Shown piece by piece: positions 1 through 10,975 of a DNA stretch of 64,000 bases. A model generated the notes under the pieces. That model was not told the DNA's origin. It saw only the letters and a list, made by a program, of their open reading frames with translations, and ran no database searches. The DNA comes from Paenibacillus dendritiformis (GTDB lineage: Bacteria > Bacillota > Bacilli > Paenibacillales > Paenibacillaceae). Location: the NCBI RefSeq assembly GCF_021654795.1, contig NZ_AP025344.1, forward strand, positions 6,482,501 to 6,546,500, given 5' to 3'. Position 1 is the first letter of the stretch; each line of letters begins with the position of its first letter. Both the position numbers and the translations under genes were made by a program.

Positions 1-2655
<2,655 letters not shown>

Positions 2656-2710
2656 TAACGAAGATGATTTGATGATTTGCTTTCGCATTCAGTTTTTAAG
2701 GTACAAGGTC

Positions 2711-2739
2711 TTGATATGAGCATGTGAATCGCGTATAAT
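2711..2739 (+). promoter_or_regulatory. Promoter for the tRNA cluster
   Basis: A sigma-A type promoter lies between the 23S gene and the first tRNA: -35 TTGATA (2711-2716), 17-bp spacer, -10 TATAAT (2734-2739). Transcription would start near 2746, about 23 bases before tRNA-Ser, so the tRNA array need not depend on the rRNA promoter. Confidence 0.75.
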
Positions 2740-2768
2740 ACGGTGGACAGGCATTTTACATGCGATGT

Positions 2769-2857
2769 GGAGAGGTACCCAAGAGGCCGAAGGGGGCGCT
2801 TTGCTAAAGCGTTAGGGTGTAACAGCCGCGAGGGTTCGAATCCCTCTCTCTCCGCCA
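2769..2857 (+). tRNA. tRNA-Ser (GCT)
   Basis: Class II tRNA with a long variable arm, 89 nt. Acceptor strands GGAGAGG and TCTCTCC pair. The anticodon loop TTGCTAA gives anticodon GCT, and the 3' CCA is encoded. First member of the eight-gene array. Confidence 0.96.
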
Positions 2858-2882
2858 CAGTGATTTACAACCTTTATAATAT

Positions 2883-2959
2883 GGCGGCGTAGCTCAGCTG
2901 GCTAGAGCGTACGGTTCATACCCGTGAGGTCGGGGGTTCGATCCCCTCCGCCGCTACCA
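2883..2959 (+). tRNA. tRNA-Met (CAT), elongator type
   Basis: 77-nt cloverleaf with acceptor GGCGGCG pairing with CGCCGCT and anticodon CAT. It has a fully paired first acceptor base pair and closely resembles the Bacillus elongator tRNA-Met rather than the initiator. The 3' CCA is encoded. Confidence 0.93.
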
Positions 2960-2968
2960 ATTTCATAA

Positions 2969-3044
2969 GGACGCTTAGCTCAGCTGGGAGAGCATCTGCC
3001 TTACAAGCAGAGGGTCGGCGGTTCGATCCCGTCAGCGTCCACCA
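2969..3044 (+). tRNA. tRNA-Val (TAC)
   Basis: 76-nt cloverleaf, acceptor GGACGCT with AGCGTCC, anticodon loop CTTACAA (anticodon TAC), T arm GGTTCGATCCC, encoded CCA. Confidence 0.96.
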
Positions 3045-3050
3045 TACTTC

Positions 3051-3126
3051 GCCGGTGTAGCTCAGTTGGTAGAGCGGCTGACTTGTAATCAGTAGGTCGT
3101 GGGTTCGACTCCTATCGCCGGCACCA
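3051..3126 (+). tRNA. tRNA-Thr (TGT)
   Basis: 76-nt cloverleaf, acceptor GCCGGTG with CGCCGGC, anticodon loop CTTGTAA (anticodon TGT), encoded CCA. Six bases separate it from the preceding tRNA-Val. Confidence 0.96.
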
Positions 3127-3135
3127 TTTAACCAA

Positions 3136-3212
3136 GGAGCTGTGGTGTAGAGGCCTAACATGCCTGCCTGTCACGCAGGAGAACGCGGGTTCGAATCCCG
3201 TCAGCTCCGCCA
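3136..3212 (+). tRNA. tRNA-Asp (GTC)
   Basis: 77-nt cloverleaf, acceptor GGAGCTG with CAGCTCC, anticodon loop CTGTCAC (anticodon GTC), encoded CCA. A weak hairpin followed by a T run (3229-3264) separates it from tRNA-Phe and could be a partial terminator. Confidence 0.95.
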
Positions 3213-3280
3213 TTTTAACTTTCGTGAGAGTGGCGACGCTTTATGTGCACCACTTTATTTTTTTGAAAAGTTAAATATTA

Positions 3281-3356
<76 letters not shown>

Positions 3357-3365
3357 TTCAAATAT

Positions 3366-3451
3366 GGAGGATTAGCGAAGTGGCCAAACGCAGCAGACTG
3401 TAAATCTGTTCCCGTACGGGTTCGGTGGTTCGAATCCATCATCCTCCACCA
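3366..3451 (+). tRNA. tRNA-Tyr (GTA)
   Basis: 86-nt class II tRNA with a long variable arm (CCCGTACGGG core), acceptor GGAGGAT with ATCCTCC, anticodon loop CTGTAAA (anticodon GTA), encoded CCA. Confidence 0.96.
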
Positions 3452-3458
3452 TTTATAA

Positions 3459-3534
3459 GAGCCATTAGCTCAGTTGGTAGAGCACCTGACTTTTAATCAG
3501 GGTGTCGAAGGTTCGAGTCCTTCATGGCTCACCA
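3459..3534 (+). tRNA. tRNA-Lys (TTT)
   Basis: 76-nt cloverleaf, acceptor GAGCCAT with ATGGCTC, anticodon loop CTTTTAA (anticodon TTT), encoded CCA. Last gene of the array; two terminator hairpins follow. Confidence 0.96.
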
Positions 3535-3550
3535 GTTTTTTACTTCAAGA

Positions 3551-3577
3551 CTTCAGTGGATGAACTGAAGTTTTTTT
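3551..3577 (+). terminator. Terminator of the tRNA array (first hairpin)
   Basis: Inverted repeat CTTCAGT/ACTGAAG with a short loop followed by seven T residues, 17 bases past tRNA-Lys. Confidence 0.8.
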
Positions 3578-3586
3578 GTTTTCCGG

Positions 3587-3619
3587 CCGGGTTTGATTAG
3601 ATCAAGCCCGGTCTTTTTT
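3587..3619 (+). terminator. Second, stronger terminator hairpin
   Basis: An 11-bp stem, CCGGGTTTGAT pairing with ATCAAGCCCGG (one G-T pair), 3-nt loop, then a T-rich tail. It makes a tandem terminator with the hairpin just before it. Confidence 0.8.
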
Positions 3620-3774
3620 CGATCGGCAACCGGAAGAATTATGGCAGCCGTGTCTATATCGGCCGCTGAACGCCCGGTCTCATCACCTGTCCGGCAGCAT
3701 ATGAAGACAGCCTCTCAGATATGATACAATGGGAACAATAACGCAGAAGGATAAGACGGGTGGAGAGATTCGGT

Positions 3775-4881
3775 ATGGATAAGCATGCGCTGCAGCAGCA
3801 GATTGAACATATATTGGCTACCTCTCTGGAGAAGCTGTCCGTGCCATCATCGACATGGAGGGAATGGGCCGGAGAAGACGCGATGGCGGACGGCCAGCCG
3901 GCGGTCCTGGCGAAGCAGGGGAACGCCTGGTATATGCTGTGGAAGCCGGGGACGTCGGCGACGGAAGTATTGAAGCTGGAAGGCCGGGAGCTTGCCGGGA
4001 AGGAACGGCAATGGCTTCAGCTTATTTTGCGGATGGAGCATCGTCCGAAGCCTTCGCTGGCGGCAACGGATATTAACGATGAGCAGCAGGCTCGCTTGTT
4101 CGGGCACTGGGTTGCTGACCGGGTTAAGGAGGGCGAGGCGAATGCGGAGGTGCCGGACAGTCTTTCTTGGAAAAGCAAGCTGTTCATTCAAGTCGTGCCG
4201 TTCCTGCTCGTCGCCGAGCATGCCCATCGGGAGGGGCCCGCTTATCAAGAATTGTACAAATTGCTCCGCTCTTACTTCGGCGGAGAGGTTATTCTCATTC
4301 CGCTGTCGGATAAGGAATGGCTCATTCTGTGCCCTGAGCAGTTGACTCAGCCTGGCTCCGGAGAAGACGAGAACGAAGAGCGCGAGACGATGGAAGAGCT
4401 CCTGACGTCCTACTGTCTCGGACTCTATGAGCTATTGTCAAGCGAATGGGTCGGAGAGAGCCACCTCACCATCGGATATCCGTTCACGCCGGTGAAGGGC
4501 ATTCCGGGCGTCGTCTCACAATTGAGGGAGACGCTGTATTTGGGCCGGGCTTTTCACGTGACCGACACGATTCATCTGCCCTGGGAGCTGCATCTGGAGC
4601 GGCTGGTCAACAGCATTCCGGATGAGGTGCGGAAGCAGTTCCTGCAGAGGGTCGTCACGAAGGCGGACAGCTTCGCGGATCCGGAGACCATGGCGACACT
4701 GCAGCATTTTTTCCAGTTCGACTGCAGCGTGAGCGAGACCGCCAAGCGGCTGTACATTCATCGCAATACCCTTTTATACCGATTGGATAAAATCAAGCAT
4801 GAAACCGGGCTCGATGTGCGTAAATTTTCCGACGCGGTCTTGGTGAAACTGATATTGCTATTGTATAAAGTAACAAAATAA
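3775..4881 (+). CDS. PucR/CdaR-type helix-turn-helix regulator
   Basis: Putative cytoplasmic transcriptional regulator of about 368 residues. The C-terminal ~60 residues (FDCSVSETAKRLYIHRNTLL and the following helix) match the helix-turn-helix that ends PucR/CdaR-family activators. The N-terminal part has no motif I recognise; these proteins usually carry a ligand-sensing region there. The ATG at 3775 is preferred because GGAG lies 9 bases upstream; an in-frame GTG at 3760 would add five residues. The gene stands directly before the sugar ABC ATPase gene on the same strand. Regulation of that gene is only an inference from position. Confidence 0.75.
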   Translation: MDKHALQQQIEHILATSLEKLSVPSSTWREWAGEDAMADGQPAVLAKQGNAWYMLWKPGTSATEVLKLEGRELAGKERQWLQLILRMEHRPKPSLAATDINDEQQARLFGHWVADRVKEGEANAEVPDSLSWKSKLFIQVVPFLLVAEHAHREGPAYQELYKLLRSYFGGEVILIPLSDKEWLILCPEQLTQPGSGEDENEERETMEELLTSYCLGLYELLSSEWVGESHLTIGYPFTPVKGIPGVVSQLRETLYLGRAFHVTDTIHLPWELHLERLVNSIPDEVRKQFLQRVVTKADSFADPETMATLQHFFQFDCSVSETAKRLYIHRNTLLYRLDKIKHETGLDVRKFSDAVLVKLILLLYKVTK

Positions 4882-4982
4882 GACGATCATTTTTTGTGCA
4901 TATTGTGTATAGTTATTTGTACAGGGTTCCGATACAATAAGGGTAACCGATTTCAGGAATATACGTTAAGGGGGAAACGCAC

Positions 4983-6104
4983 ATGGCAGGCGTTCGCTTA
5001 GAGCATATTTACAAAAAGTACCCGGGATCCGATAATGCAACGGTAAAAGACATCAACCTCGATATTCAGGACAAAGAGTTCCTCGTACTGGTTGGTCCGT
5101 CCGGTTGCGGTAAATCGACAACACTTCGCATGATTGCAGGTCTGGAAGAAATCTCCGACGGGAAATTGTACATTGGCGACCGCCTTGTTAATGACGTGGC
5201 TCCAAAAGACCGCGACATCGCGATGGTATTCCAATCCTACGCGTTGTATCCGCACATGAACGTATACCAAAACATGGCGTTCGGTCTGAAATTGCGTAAG
5301 TTCAAAAAAGAAGACATCGACAAGCGCGTGCGCGAAGCCGCTCGCATCCTTGACATCGAGCATTTGCTGGATCGCAAGCCGAAGGCTTTGTCCGGCGGTC
5401 AGCGTCAGCGTGTCGCTCTCGGCCGCGCCATCGTTCGTGAGCCGCAAGTGTTCCTGATGGACGAACCGCTCTCCAACTTGGACGCGAAGCTTCGTGGACA
5501 GATGCGTTCCGAGATTACGAAATTGTCGAAGCGTCTGCAAACGACAGTTATCTACGTAACGCACGATCAGATCGAGGCAATGACAATGGGCGATCGGATC
5601 GTCGTTATGAAGGACGGCATCATTCAACAAGCGGCAGCACCTGACGTGCTCTACAACAATCCGCTCAACATGTTCGTTGCCGGCTTCATCGGCTCTCCTA
5701 CGATGAACTTCATCAAGGGTTCCCTGGTCGAAGAGAACGGCACGACCCGCTTCAGAACGACAGGTCTCGACGTGGTTGTGCCAGCAGGCAAGGCGCAAGT
5801 GCTGAAGGAAAAAGGCTATCTTGGCAAAGAAGTCATACTGGGCGTTCGTCCAGAGGACATTCATGAAGAGCCAGTCTTCCTGGAAGCTTCGCCGAACACC
5901 GTATTTACGGCGTCGATTGAAGTGACAGAGAACATGGGTCATGAAATGTTCCTGTACCTGACCGGCATCGGTTCCGAGACGGTAATCGCGCGCGTAGACG
6001 GCCGCTCCAACTCGAGAGAAGGACAGAACGTCAAGCTTGCCATCGATATGAACAAAGTGCATGTTTTCGATACGGAGTCTGAATTGAACGTATTCGAAAA
6101 CTAA
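4983..6104 (+). CDS. msmX: Sugar ABC transporter ATPase, MsmX/UgpC type
   Basis: Cytoplasmic ATPase that powers carbohydrate import. In Bacillota one such protein often serves several sugar permeases. At 373 residues it has the usual family length. Walker A GPSGCGKST is at about residues 38-46. The signature LSGGQRQRVALGRAI, Walker B VFLMDEP, the D loop SNLDAKLR and the switch His in YVTHDQIEAMTMGDR are all present. A C-terminal regulatory OB-like region (about 240-373) follows. The start has a GGGGG ribosome site 7 bases upstream. No permease or sugar-binding genes are adjacent, as expected for a shared ATPase. The exact symbol (msmX, msmK or ugpC) is a family-level call. Confidence 0.9.
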   Translation: MAGVRLEHIYKKYPGSDNATVKDINLDIQDKEFLVLVGPSGCGKSTTLRMIAGLEEISDGKLYIGDRLVNDVAPKDRDIAMVFQSYALYPHMNVYQNMAFGLKLRKFKKEDIDKRVREAARILDIEHLLDRKPKALSGGQRQRVALGRAIVREPQVFLMDEPLSNLDAKLRGQMRSEITKLSKRLQTTVIYVTHDQIEAMTMGDRIVVMKDGIIQQAAAPDVLYNNPLNMFVAGFIGSPTMNFIKGSLVEENGTTRFRTTGLDVVVPAGKAQVLKEKGYLGKEVILGVRPEDIHEEPVFLEASPNTVFTASIEVTENMGHEMFLYLTGIGSETVIARVDGRSNSREGQNVKLAIDMNKVHVFDTESELNVFEN

Positions 6105-6116
6105 TCCGATATATGG

Positions 6117-6153
6117 AAAGCGGAGGTCTCCTAACTGGGAGCCTCCGCTTTTT
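6117..6153 (+). terminator. Terminator after msmX
   Basis: Stem AAAGCGGAGG pairing with CCTCCGCTTT, loop of about 13 bases, T run at the end; 12 bases past the msmX stop. Confidence 0.85.
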
Positions 6154-6317
6154 GGCATATACGAGCGCACCGCGTGGCACGGCGAGGCCGGCAAGAACGC
6201 GGCGCGGTGATGCGCAGGTTGCATCTGCGGTTCCGCCTGAGTTCAGAACGTCAGATGAGTGGGAGTCAGGTGAATAGGGGAGCAGAAGAGTTGTGAGAGT
6301 TAGATGCCCTTGAGGGA

Positions 6318-6500
6318 GTCAAGTGAGATTTGGGGGCAGATGGGTTATGAGCGTCGGATGCCATGCGGGAATTAAATGAGAACTAGGGCAGATGAGCTAC
6401 GAGAGTCAGGTGAGATCTGGGGGCTGATGGGTTATGAGCGTCGGATGCCATGCGGGAATTAGGTGAGAACTGGGGCAGATGAACTATGAGAGTCAGATGG
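6318..6500. repeat. 87-bp tandem repeat, two full copies plus a decayed third
   Basis: Copy 1 (6318-6404) and copy 2 (6405-6491) are each 87 bp and differ at only about ten positions. Both contain TTATGAGCGTCGGATGCCAT. A partial third copy starts at 6492 (GTCAGATGGC) and soon diverges. Purine-rich on this strand. Confidence 0.85.
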
Positions 6501-6916
6501 CTTGTGGGAGTCCGGTCAGATCCGGGTGGCAACCTTAGGGAGAGTACACGTACTCAGGGTAACTAGCTTTTCTAGTGAAAATAATGCAAAATTACATCAA
6601 TTTCCCCCATTTAAGGGTGATTTATGGGATATTCCTGCAAAAAGACATCTTTATTGCCTATATCATCACAATTCATCGCGGCTAGGCATGAAATTGATGT
6701 ACATTTGCAGGATTTCCTTTGGAGGCTAGAAGCACCGGAGACAATCCTGCATTTATGCACTATTTTGGGTTAGGTTGAGTGTCATAAAATGCGTCCCCCG
6801 CTTAAGTCTGCTTGATAAGTGCAAAGCACTGTCGAAACGCGCGGAGATCCGCCTCTCTGGGACCGGACCGTCAAGTCATCGTCCGTGCCGTCCACTGTTG
6901 TCCTCTACAGCTCCCC

Positions 6917-7110
6917 TAATGCCCTCTCCTATCGACTGCGGTTTTCCACAGCTACCTAATGCCCTCTCCTATCGACTGCGGTTTTCCACAGCTACCCTAA
7001 TGGCCTCTCCTATCGACTGCGGTTTTCCACAGCTACCCTAATGCCCTTTCCTATCGACTGCGGTTTTCCACAGCTACCTGATGCCCTCTCCTTCGACTGC
7101 GGTCCTCTAC
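6917..7110. repeat. 40/41-bp tandem repeat, four copies plus a decayed fifth
   Basis: Units begin at 6917, 6957, 6998, 7039 and 7079. The core reads CCTATCGACTGCGGTTTTCC then ACAGCTACC. Units are head to tail with no variable spacers. The fifth unit decays after its first part. Confidence 0.9.
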
Positions 7111-7200
7111 CGCCACCTACTGTCCCCACTATCGGCTGCAGCCTTCTATTGTCACCTACTGTCCGCGGAAGATCTCCACCTGCCTGCCGTGCAACGCTGC

Positions 7201-7626
7201 CTACGTATGAATCTCTTCCAACGGGGCGACCGTAAATTTGCTGTAGGTGACACCCTTCAAGGTCGTCATCTGATCGCTAAGCGCCCGCAGCTCGCTGCTC
7301 TTTCCCTTGACGACAATCATCTCCAGGCAGTTGTCCTGATCGAGATGGAAATGCGTCGTGGCCAATATCGAATCATGCATCTCATGCTGAATCCGCGCCA
7401 AGTCCTCCAGCAGGTTCCGGTGATGGTGGCGGTAGAACAGCAGTATGCAGCCGGCGACGATCTTGTCTTCCGCCTCCAGCGACTGCTTCACCAGCGCGTC
7501 GCGGACCAGATCGCGAAACGCTTCCGATCGGTTCTCATATCCTTGCTCCTTGATCGACTCATCGAACTTGTCCAACAGCTTCCCGTCCATGGATACGCCA
7601 AAGCGCTTTAGATTCGATTCATTCAT
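7201..7626 (-). CDS. nikR: Nickel-responsive transcriptional regulator NikR
   Basis: Ribbon-helix-helix repressor of nickel uptake, 141 residues (family about 130-150). The N-terminal RHH domain (NLKRFGVSMDGKLLDKFDES) is followed by an ACT-like metal-binding domain. The four nickel ligands of E. coli NikR (H76, H87, H89, C95) align at a constant offset with H81, H92, H94 and C100 (TTHFHLDQDNC), so the site looks intact. The ATG at 7626 has AGAGGTG 4 bases upstream; longer in-frame starts lack this. It lies downstream of the nik transporter genes, after a hairpin, and probably acts on the palindrome at 12841-12868. Confidence 0.93.
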   Translation of the reverse strand: MNESNLKRFGVSMDGKLLDKFDESIKEQGYENRSEAFRDLVRDALVKQSLEAEDKIVAGCILLFYRHHHRNLLEDLARIQHEMHDSILATTHFHLDQDNCLEMIVVKGKSSELRALSDQMTTLKGVTYSKFTVAPLEEIHT

Positions 7627-7681
7627 GGGACACCTCTTACTTACACGCTTTTTCTTATTACTGTACCACAAAATAAAGCAA

Positions 7682-7714
7682 GAGGGCATGCCCGGCAAAC
7701 ATAGGCATACCCTC
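7682..7714 (-). terminator. Hairpin between nikA and nikR, possible terminator of the nik operon
   Basis: Read on the minus strand: stem GAGGGTATGCC pairing with GGCATGCCCTC (one mismatch), 11-nt loop, then a T-rich stretch. It would reduce read-through from nikA into nikR. Confidence 0.5.
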
Positions 7715-7722
7715 CCCCGTTT

Positions 7723-9322
7723 TTAATTCATATCCCACTCTTCGATGTTCCACAGCACGCCGGAACCGTGATGGCCCAATGGACGATCGCCGACGCCGGT
7801 GACTTTCTTGCTTACGCCGTAGAGCGCGTCAATATACACGAGGTAGGCGAAGGCGGGATCCTCGTTCAGCGCTTGCTGGAATTGGCCGTACAGCTTCCGT
7901 CTTTTCTCGCGATCCGGCTCGATGCGCGCTTCCGTGAGCAGCCGGTCGACCTCGGCATTGCGATAAGCCCCGTAATTGTACAGTCCGTCTGCGCTCTGGC
8001 TGCTGTGGAAGACCGGATAGGTATGATCATCCGGATCGAACTCGCTCCCCCAGGCGATCATGAACGTATCCGCCTGATCGAAGTGAATAGCGTTCCAATC
8101 GAGCGGCTTCGGAATCACGGAGATGCCGACCGCTTTGAGCTGCGTGCTGATCGCGTTGACCAGGGCGACCCGTACAGTATCGGTGGCGGGCGCGACAAAT
8201 TCGAATTCGAAGCGCTTTCCGTCTTTCGTCAAGATGCCGTCCTCGCCAGGTGTCTTCCTGAAGCAGCCTTTTCGCTTCCTCCGGCCGGTATTCCGCCCCT
8301 TCCGGATACGGGGAGTTGGCCCATGACTTTTGCAGCGGCCCGTAAGCCGGCTCCCCATGTCCGAACAGAACGCCCTGTACCAGCGCCTTGCGGTCGATGG
8401 CGGCGCTGATGGCTTGGCGGACGCGCGCGTCTTCAAACAAAGGATTGCGGAAATTGTACAGCATCCCGCGATAGTCCACGGTCTTCATCTGTATGACCCG
8501 GAATGGATCCTGCTCCTTCACGCTGTCCCGTTGGTTCAGCTCGACAAAGGCGAGATCCAGTTCTCCGGTCTTGAGCTGAAGCAGGCGGGTATTCGGATCC
8601 GGGACAGGACGAACGAGAATCTCATCAAGCTTGGCCTTGGTGCCATAGTAGGTATCGCTTCGCACCAGCTCGATCGTCTTGTCCGCTCTCCACTCCCGGA
8701 GCTTGAACGGCCCGTTCCCAACCGGCTTGCGGTTGAAATCGGAGGTATGAATATCCTGGCCCTCCAGCACATGCTTCGGAATGAGACCCAGCTTCAGCTT
8801 GTGAAGGAGCGGCGGGAACGGGTGGGCCAGCGTAATCCGGATTTCATCCGCCGCCAATACATCCACCTGCCGAATCTCCGTGAAGTCTCCGCTCATCGGT
8901 GAATTGGTCTGCGGGCTCAACAGCGTATCGAGCGTAAACTTGACATCTTCGGCGGTGACCGGCTCCCCGTCATCCCACTGTGCATCGGTTCGCAGCTTGA
9001 ACGTATAGGTCAACTGGTCGTCGGAGACGGTCCAGCTCAAGGCAATATCCGGCGCGGCTTCATTGTCCGATGTCGGGCGGGTCAATCCGCGGAACAGCAT
9101 CGAATCGACATCATGCTCGTCATTCAAGATCGGATTCAGCTTCTCGACTTCCTTCTCCGCGCCATACACGAGCCGCTTCACCCCGGCAGCAGTCTGCCCC
9201 GATGCTCCCCCCGGCGCTTGGCCTGAGGGCGCATGAGCCGCCGGCGCAGGCCCGGAACAGGCCGCCAGGAGCATGCCGACCAGGCAGAGAAACGCGAGCA
9301 GGGATGGATATCGTAGCTTCAT
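7723..9322 (-). pseudogene. nikA: Nickel/peptide ABC transporter substrate-binding lipoprotein, frameshifted
   Basis: Family 5 extracellular solute-binding protein (NikA/DppA/OppA type). The N-terminal part (9322 down to about 8260) starts with a lipoprotein signal peptide (LLAFLCLVGMLLAACSG, lipid-modified Cys at about 22). It continues with the classic DDGEPVTAEDVKFTLDTLLS and GNGPFKLREW motifs. Near 8250-8262 the frame changes: LLQED runs into nonsense in frame one, while GEDGILTKDGKRFEFEFVAP and the rest continue in another frame to the stop at 7723. Both halves are otherwise well conserved. This is either a recent inactivating indel or a sequencing error. Last transporter gene of the nik operon, 6 bases after nikDE. 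Nickel as substrate is inferred from NikR and the operon. Confidence 0.8.
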
Positions 9323-9328
9323 TTATAT

Positions 9329-10975
9329 CTACTCCTTACCATGGATTAAGTTCAATGCAATTGAATCCGGCTCATATCGCTCCGCCGCCCATCGGGCGCC
9401 CGGAATCGATGCGAGCATGCGCTTCGTATAAGGATGGTCCGAAGCAGACAAGTCCGAGGCCGGAAGCTGCTCCACCAGCTCGCCCCGATACATGACCATG
9501 ACGCGATGGCAGAGGTGGGCAGCGGCTCGAAGGTCATGCGTGATGAACAGGACGGCCATGCCGGTGCGCTCGTTCCAGGACCGGATGAGCCCCAGCATCT
9601 GCCGCTGCAGCGTCATGTCGAGACTGGCGAAGGGCTCGTCCAGGATAAGCAATCTCGGCTCCAACAAGAGCGCCCGGGCCAGCGCGGCGCGCTGCCGCAT
9701 GCCCCCGGACAGCTCGTGGGGATACCGGTCGAGCAGATCCGGGGACAGCCCCGTCTCGCGGGCGATTGCCCGAATCCGTTCGGCGGCGGAGCCGGGAACG
9801 CGATTCCGCCGCGGCTGATAATCGAGTCCTTCACCGATAATCCGGCCGACCCACCAGCGCGGATCGAACGAAGCGAACGGATCCTGATGAACCCACTGGA
9901 CGGAAGGCCCGACGGTTCCCTCTTCCCCGGCAAGGGACCACTCCAAGGTGCCGCGATCCGGCCGCTCCAGCTCCAGCAGCAAGCGGGACAGCGTGCTTTT
10001 GCCGCTGCCGCTCTCGCCGATGAGGCCGACCATCTCGCCGCGGCGAATCGCGAAGGACGCCTCGCGGACGGCCGGCACCGGGGCGGCACGCCGCAGCCAG
10101 CGGCGTCCGGCGCGGTAGGTCTTGGTCAAGCCGCTCGCCACCACGACCAGCGGCCCGTCCGGCAGCGGCTTCGCGCCCGGGGCGGAGAAGGAAGCATAGT
10201 CCTCGACGAGCTGCCGGGTATACGGGTGATTCGGACGTTGAAGCACCCGCGCGGCGGGCCCGGATTCGACTATCATCCCGCGCCGCATGACGAGGACCTC
10301 GTCCGCGATCTCGGCGACGACGCCCAGATCGTGAGTAATGAACAGGACGGCGCCCCCGGTTCGAGCGCTCCATTGGCGTATGAGGCGCAGGATGTCGGCT
10401 TGTACCGGCATGTCAAGCGCGGTCGTCGGCTCGTCGGCGATCAGCAGCTCCGGCTCCGCAGCCAACGCGAGCGCGAGCTGCACACGCTGCCGCATGCCGC
10501 CCGACAGTTCGTGAGGGTAGGCGTCATATACTCGTTCCGGCTCGGGAAGCTGCATATCCCGAAGCAGTTGCAGCGCCCGCTCCTTCCCCTCGGCGCGGGG
10601 AAGCGGCGTATGTATCGCGAGCAATTCCGCGAAATGGCGACCGATGCGGTGCAGCGGATCGAAGGTTCCGCTCGTATCCTGGAACACGTAGCCGACCCGG
10701 CTTCCCCGATAGCGCTGAAGCTGGCGGGGATGGAGCTTCAGAATATTCTCTCCCTTGAAGCGGATGGAGCCGGAAGTGATGGCTCCGCCGCGCGGGAGCA
10801 TGCCGAGCAATGCCTGGGCGGTGACGCTCTTCCCTGATCCGCTCTCGCCGATGAGCGCCGTCACGCCCCGCCCGGGCAAGGTGAATGACAGTTGAGTCAA
10901 TATGTCGTCGTCTATGCCAGCCGTGGACGGAAGGGTTAACGTCAGATCGCGCACCTCCAGCAGCGGTTGAGTCAT
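9329..10975 (-). CDS. nikDE: Fused nickel ABC transporter ATPase NikD-NikE
   Basis: 548-residue protein with two complete ABC domains of the Opp/Nik family in tandem, where most systems have two separate ATPases. Domain 1: Walker A GESGSGKS, signature LSGGMRQRVQLALAL, Walker B LLIADEP, switch FITHDLGVVAEIAD, OppD-like C-terminal HPYTRQL. Domain 2: GESGSGKST, LSGGMRQRAALARAL, LLILDEP, FITHDLRAAAHLC, HPYTKRML. The ATG at 10975 overlaps the nikC stop by 4 bases (ATGA) and has GGAGGG 7 bases upstream; the longer in-frame ATG at 11011 lies inside nikC. It would energise the NikBC permease. Confidence 0.9.
   Translation of the reverse strand: MTQPLLEVRDLTLTLPSTAGIDDDILTQLSFTLPGRGVTALIGESGSGKSVTAQALLGMLPRGGAITSGSIRFKGENILKLHPRQLQRYRGSRVGYVFQDTSGTFDPLHRIGRHFAELLAIHTPLPRAEGKERALQLLRDMQLPEPERVYDAYPHELSGGMRQRVQLALALAAEPELLIADEPTTALDMPVQADILRLIRQWSARTGGAVLFITHDLGVVAEIADEVLVMRRGMIVESGPAARVLQRPNHPYTRQLVEDYASFSAPGAKPLPDGPLVVVASGLTKTYRAGRRWLRRAAPVPAVREASFAIRRGEMVGLIGESGSGKSTLSRLLLELERPDRGTLEWSLAGEEGTVGPSVQWVHQDPFASFDPRWWVGRIIGEGLDYQPRRNRVPGSAAERIRAIARETGLSPDLLDRYPHELSGGMRQRAALARALLLEPRLLILDEPFASLDMTLQRQMLGLIRSWNERTGMAVLFITHDLRAAAHLCHRVMVMYRGELVEQLPASDLSASDHPYTKRMLASIPGARWAAERYEPDSIALNLIHGKE

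Larger units (their letters stand above)
6154..7200. other. Gene-free spacer rich in repeats
   Basis: About 1.05 kb between msmX and nikR with no convincing gene. It holds an 87-bp tandem repeat (6318-6500), a stretch with TGCAGGATT-type motifs (about 6560-6770) shared with two spacers in the his operon, and a 40/41-bp tandem repeat (6917-7110). Open frames across it merely translate the repeats and lack ribosome sites. Confidence 0.7.

Noticed and set aside
4998..6224. 408-residue frame antisense to msmX
   Set aside because: Complete shadow of a well-recognised ABC ATPase gene; composition is the mirror of its codons.
6917..7110. CRISPR-like array
   Set aside because: Units are contiguous tandem repeats of 40-41 bp without variable spacers, and no cas gene lies nearby.
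6502..7611. Several 60-180 residue frames between msmX and nikR
   Set aside because: They translate tandem repeats or run antisense to nikR and lack ribosome sites.
9434..10837. 467-residue plus-strand frame
   Set aside because: Antisense shadow of nikDE in GC-rich DNA, no ribosome site and no domain.
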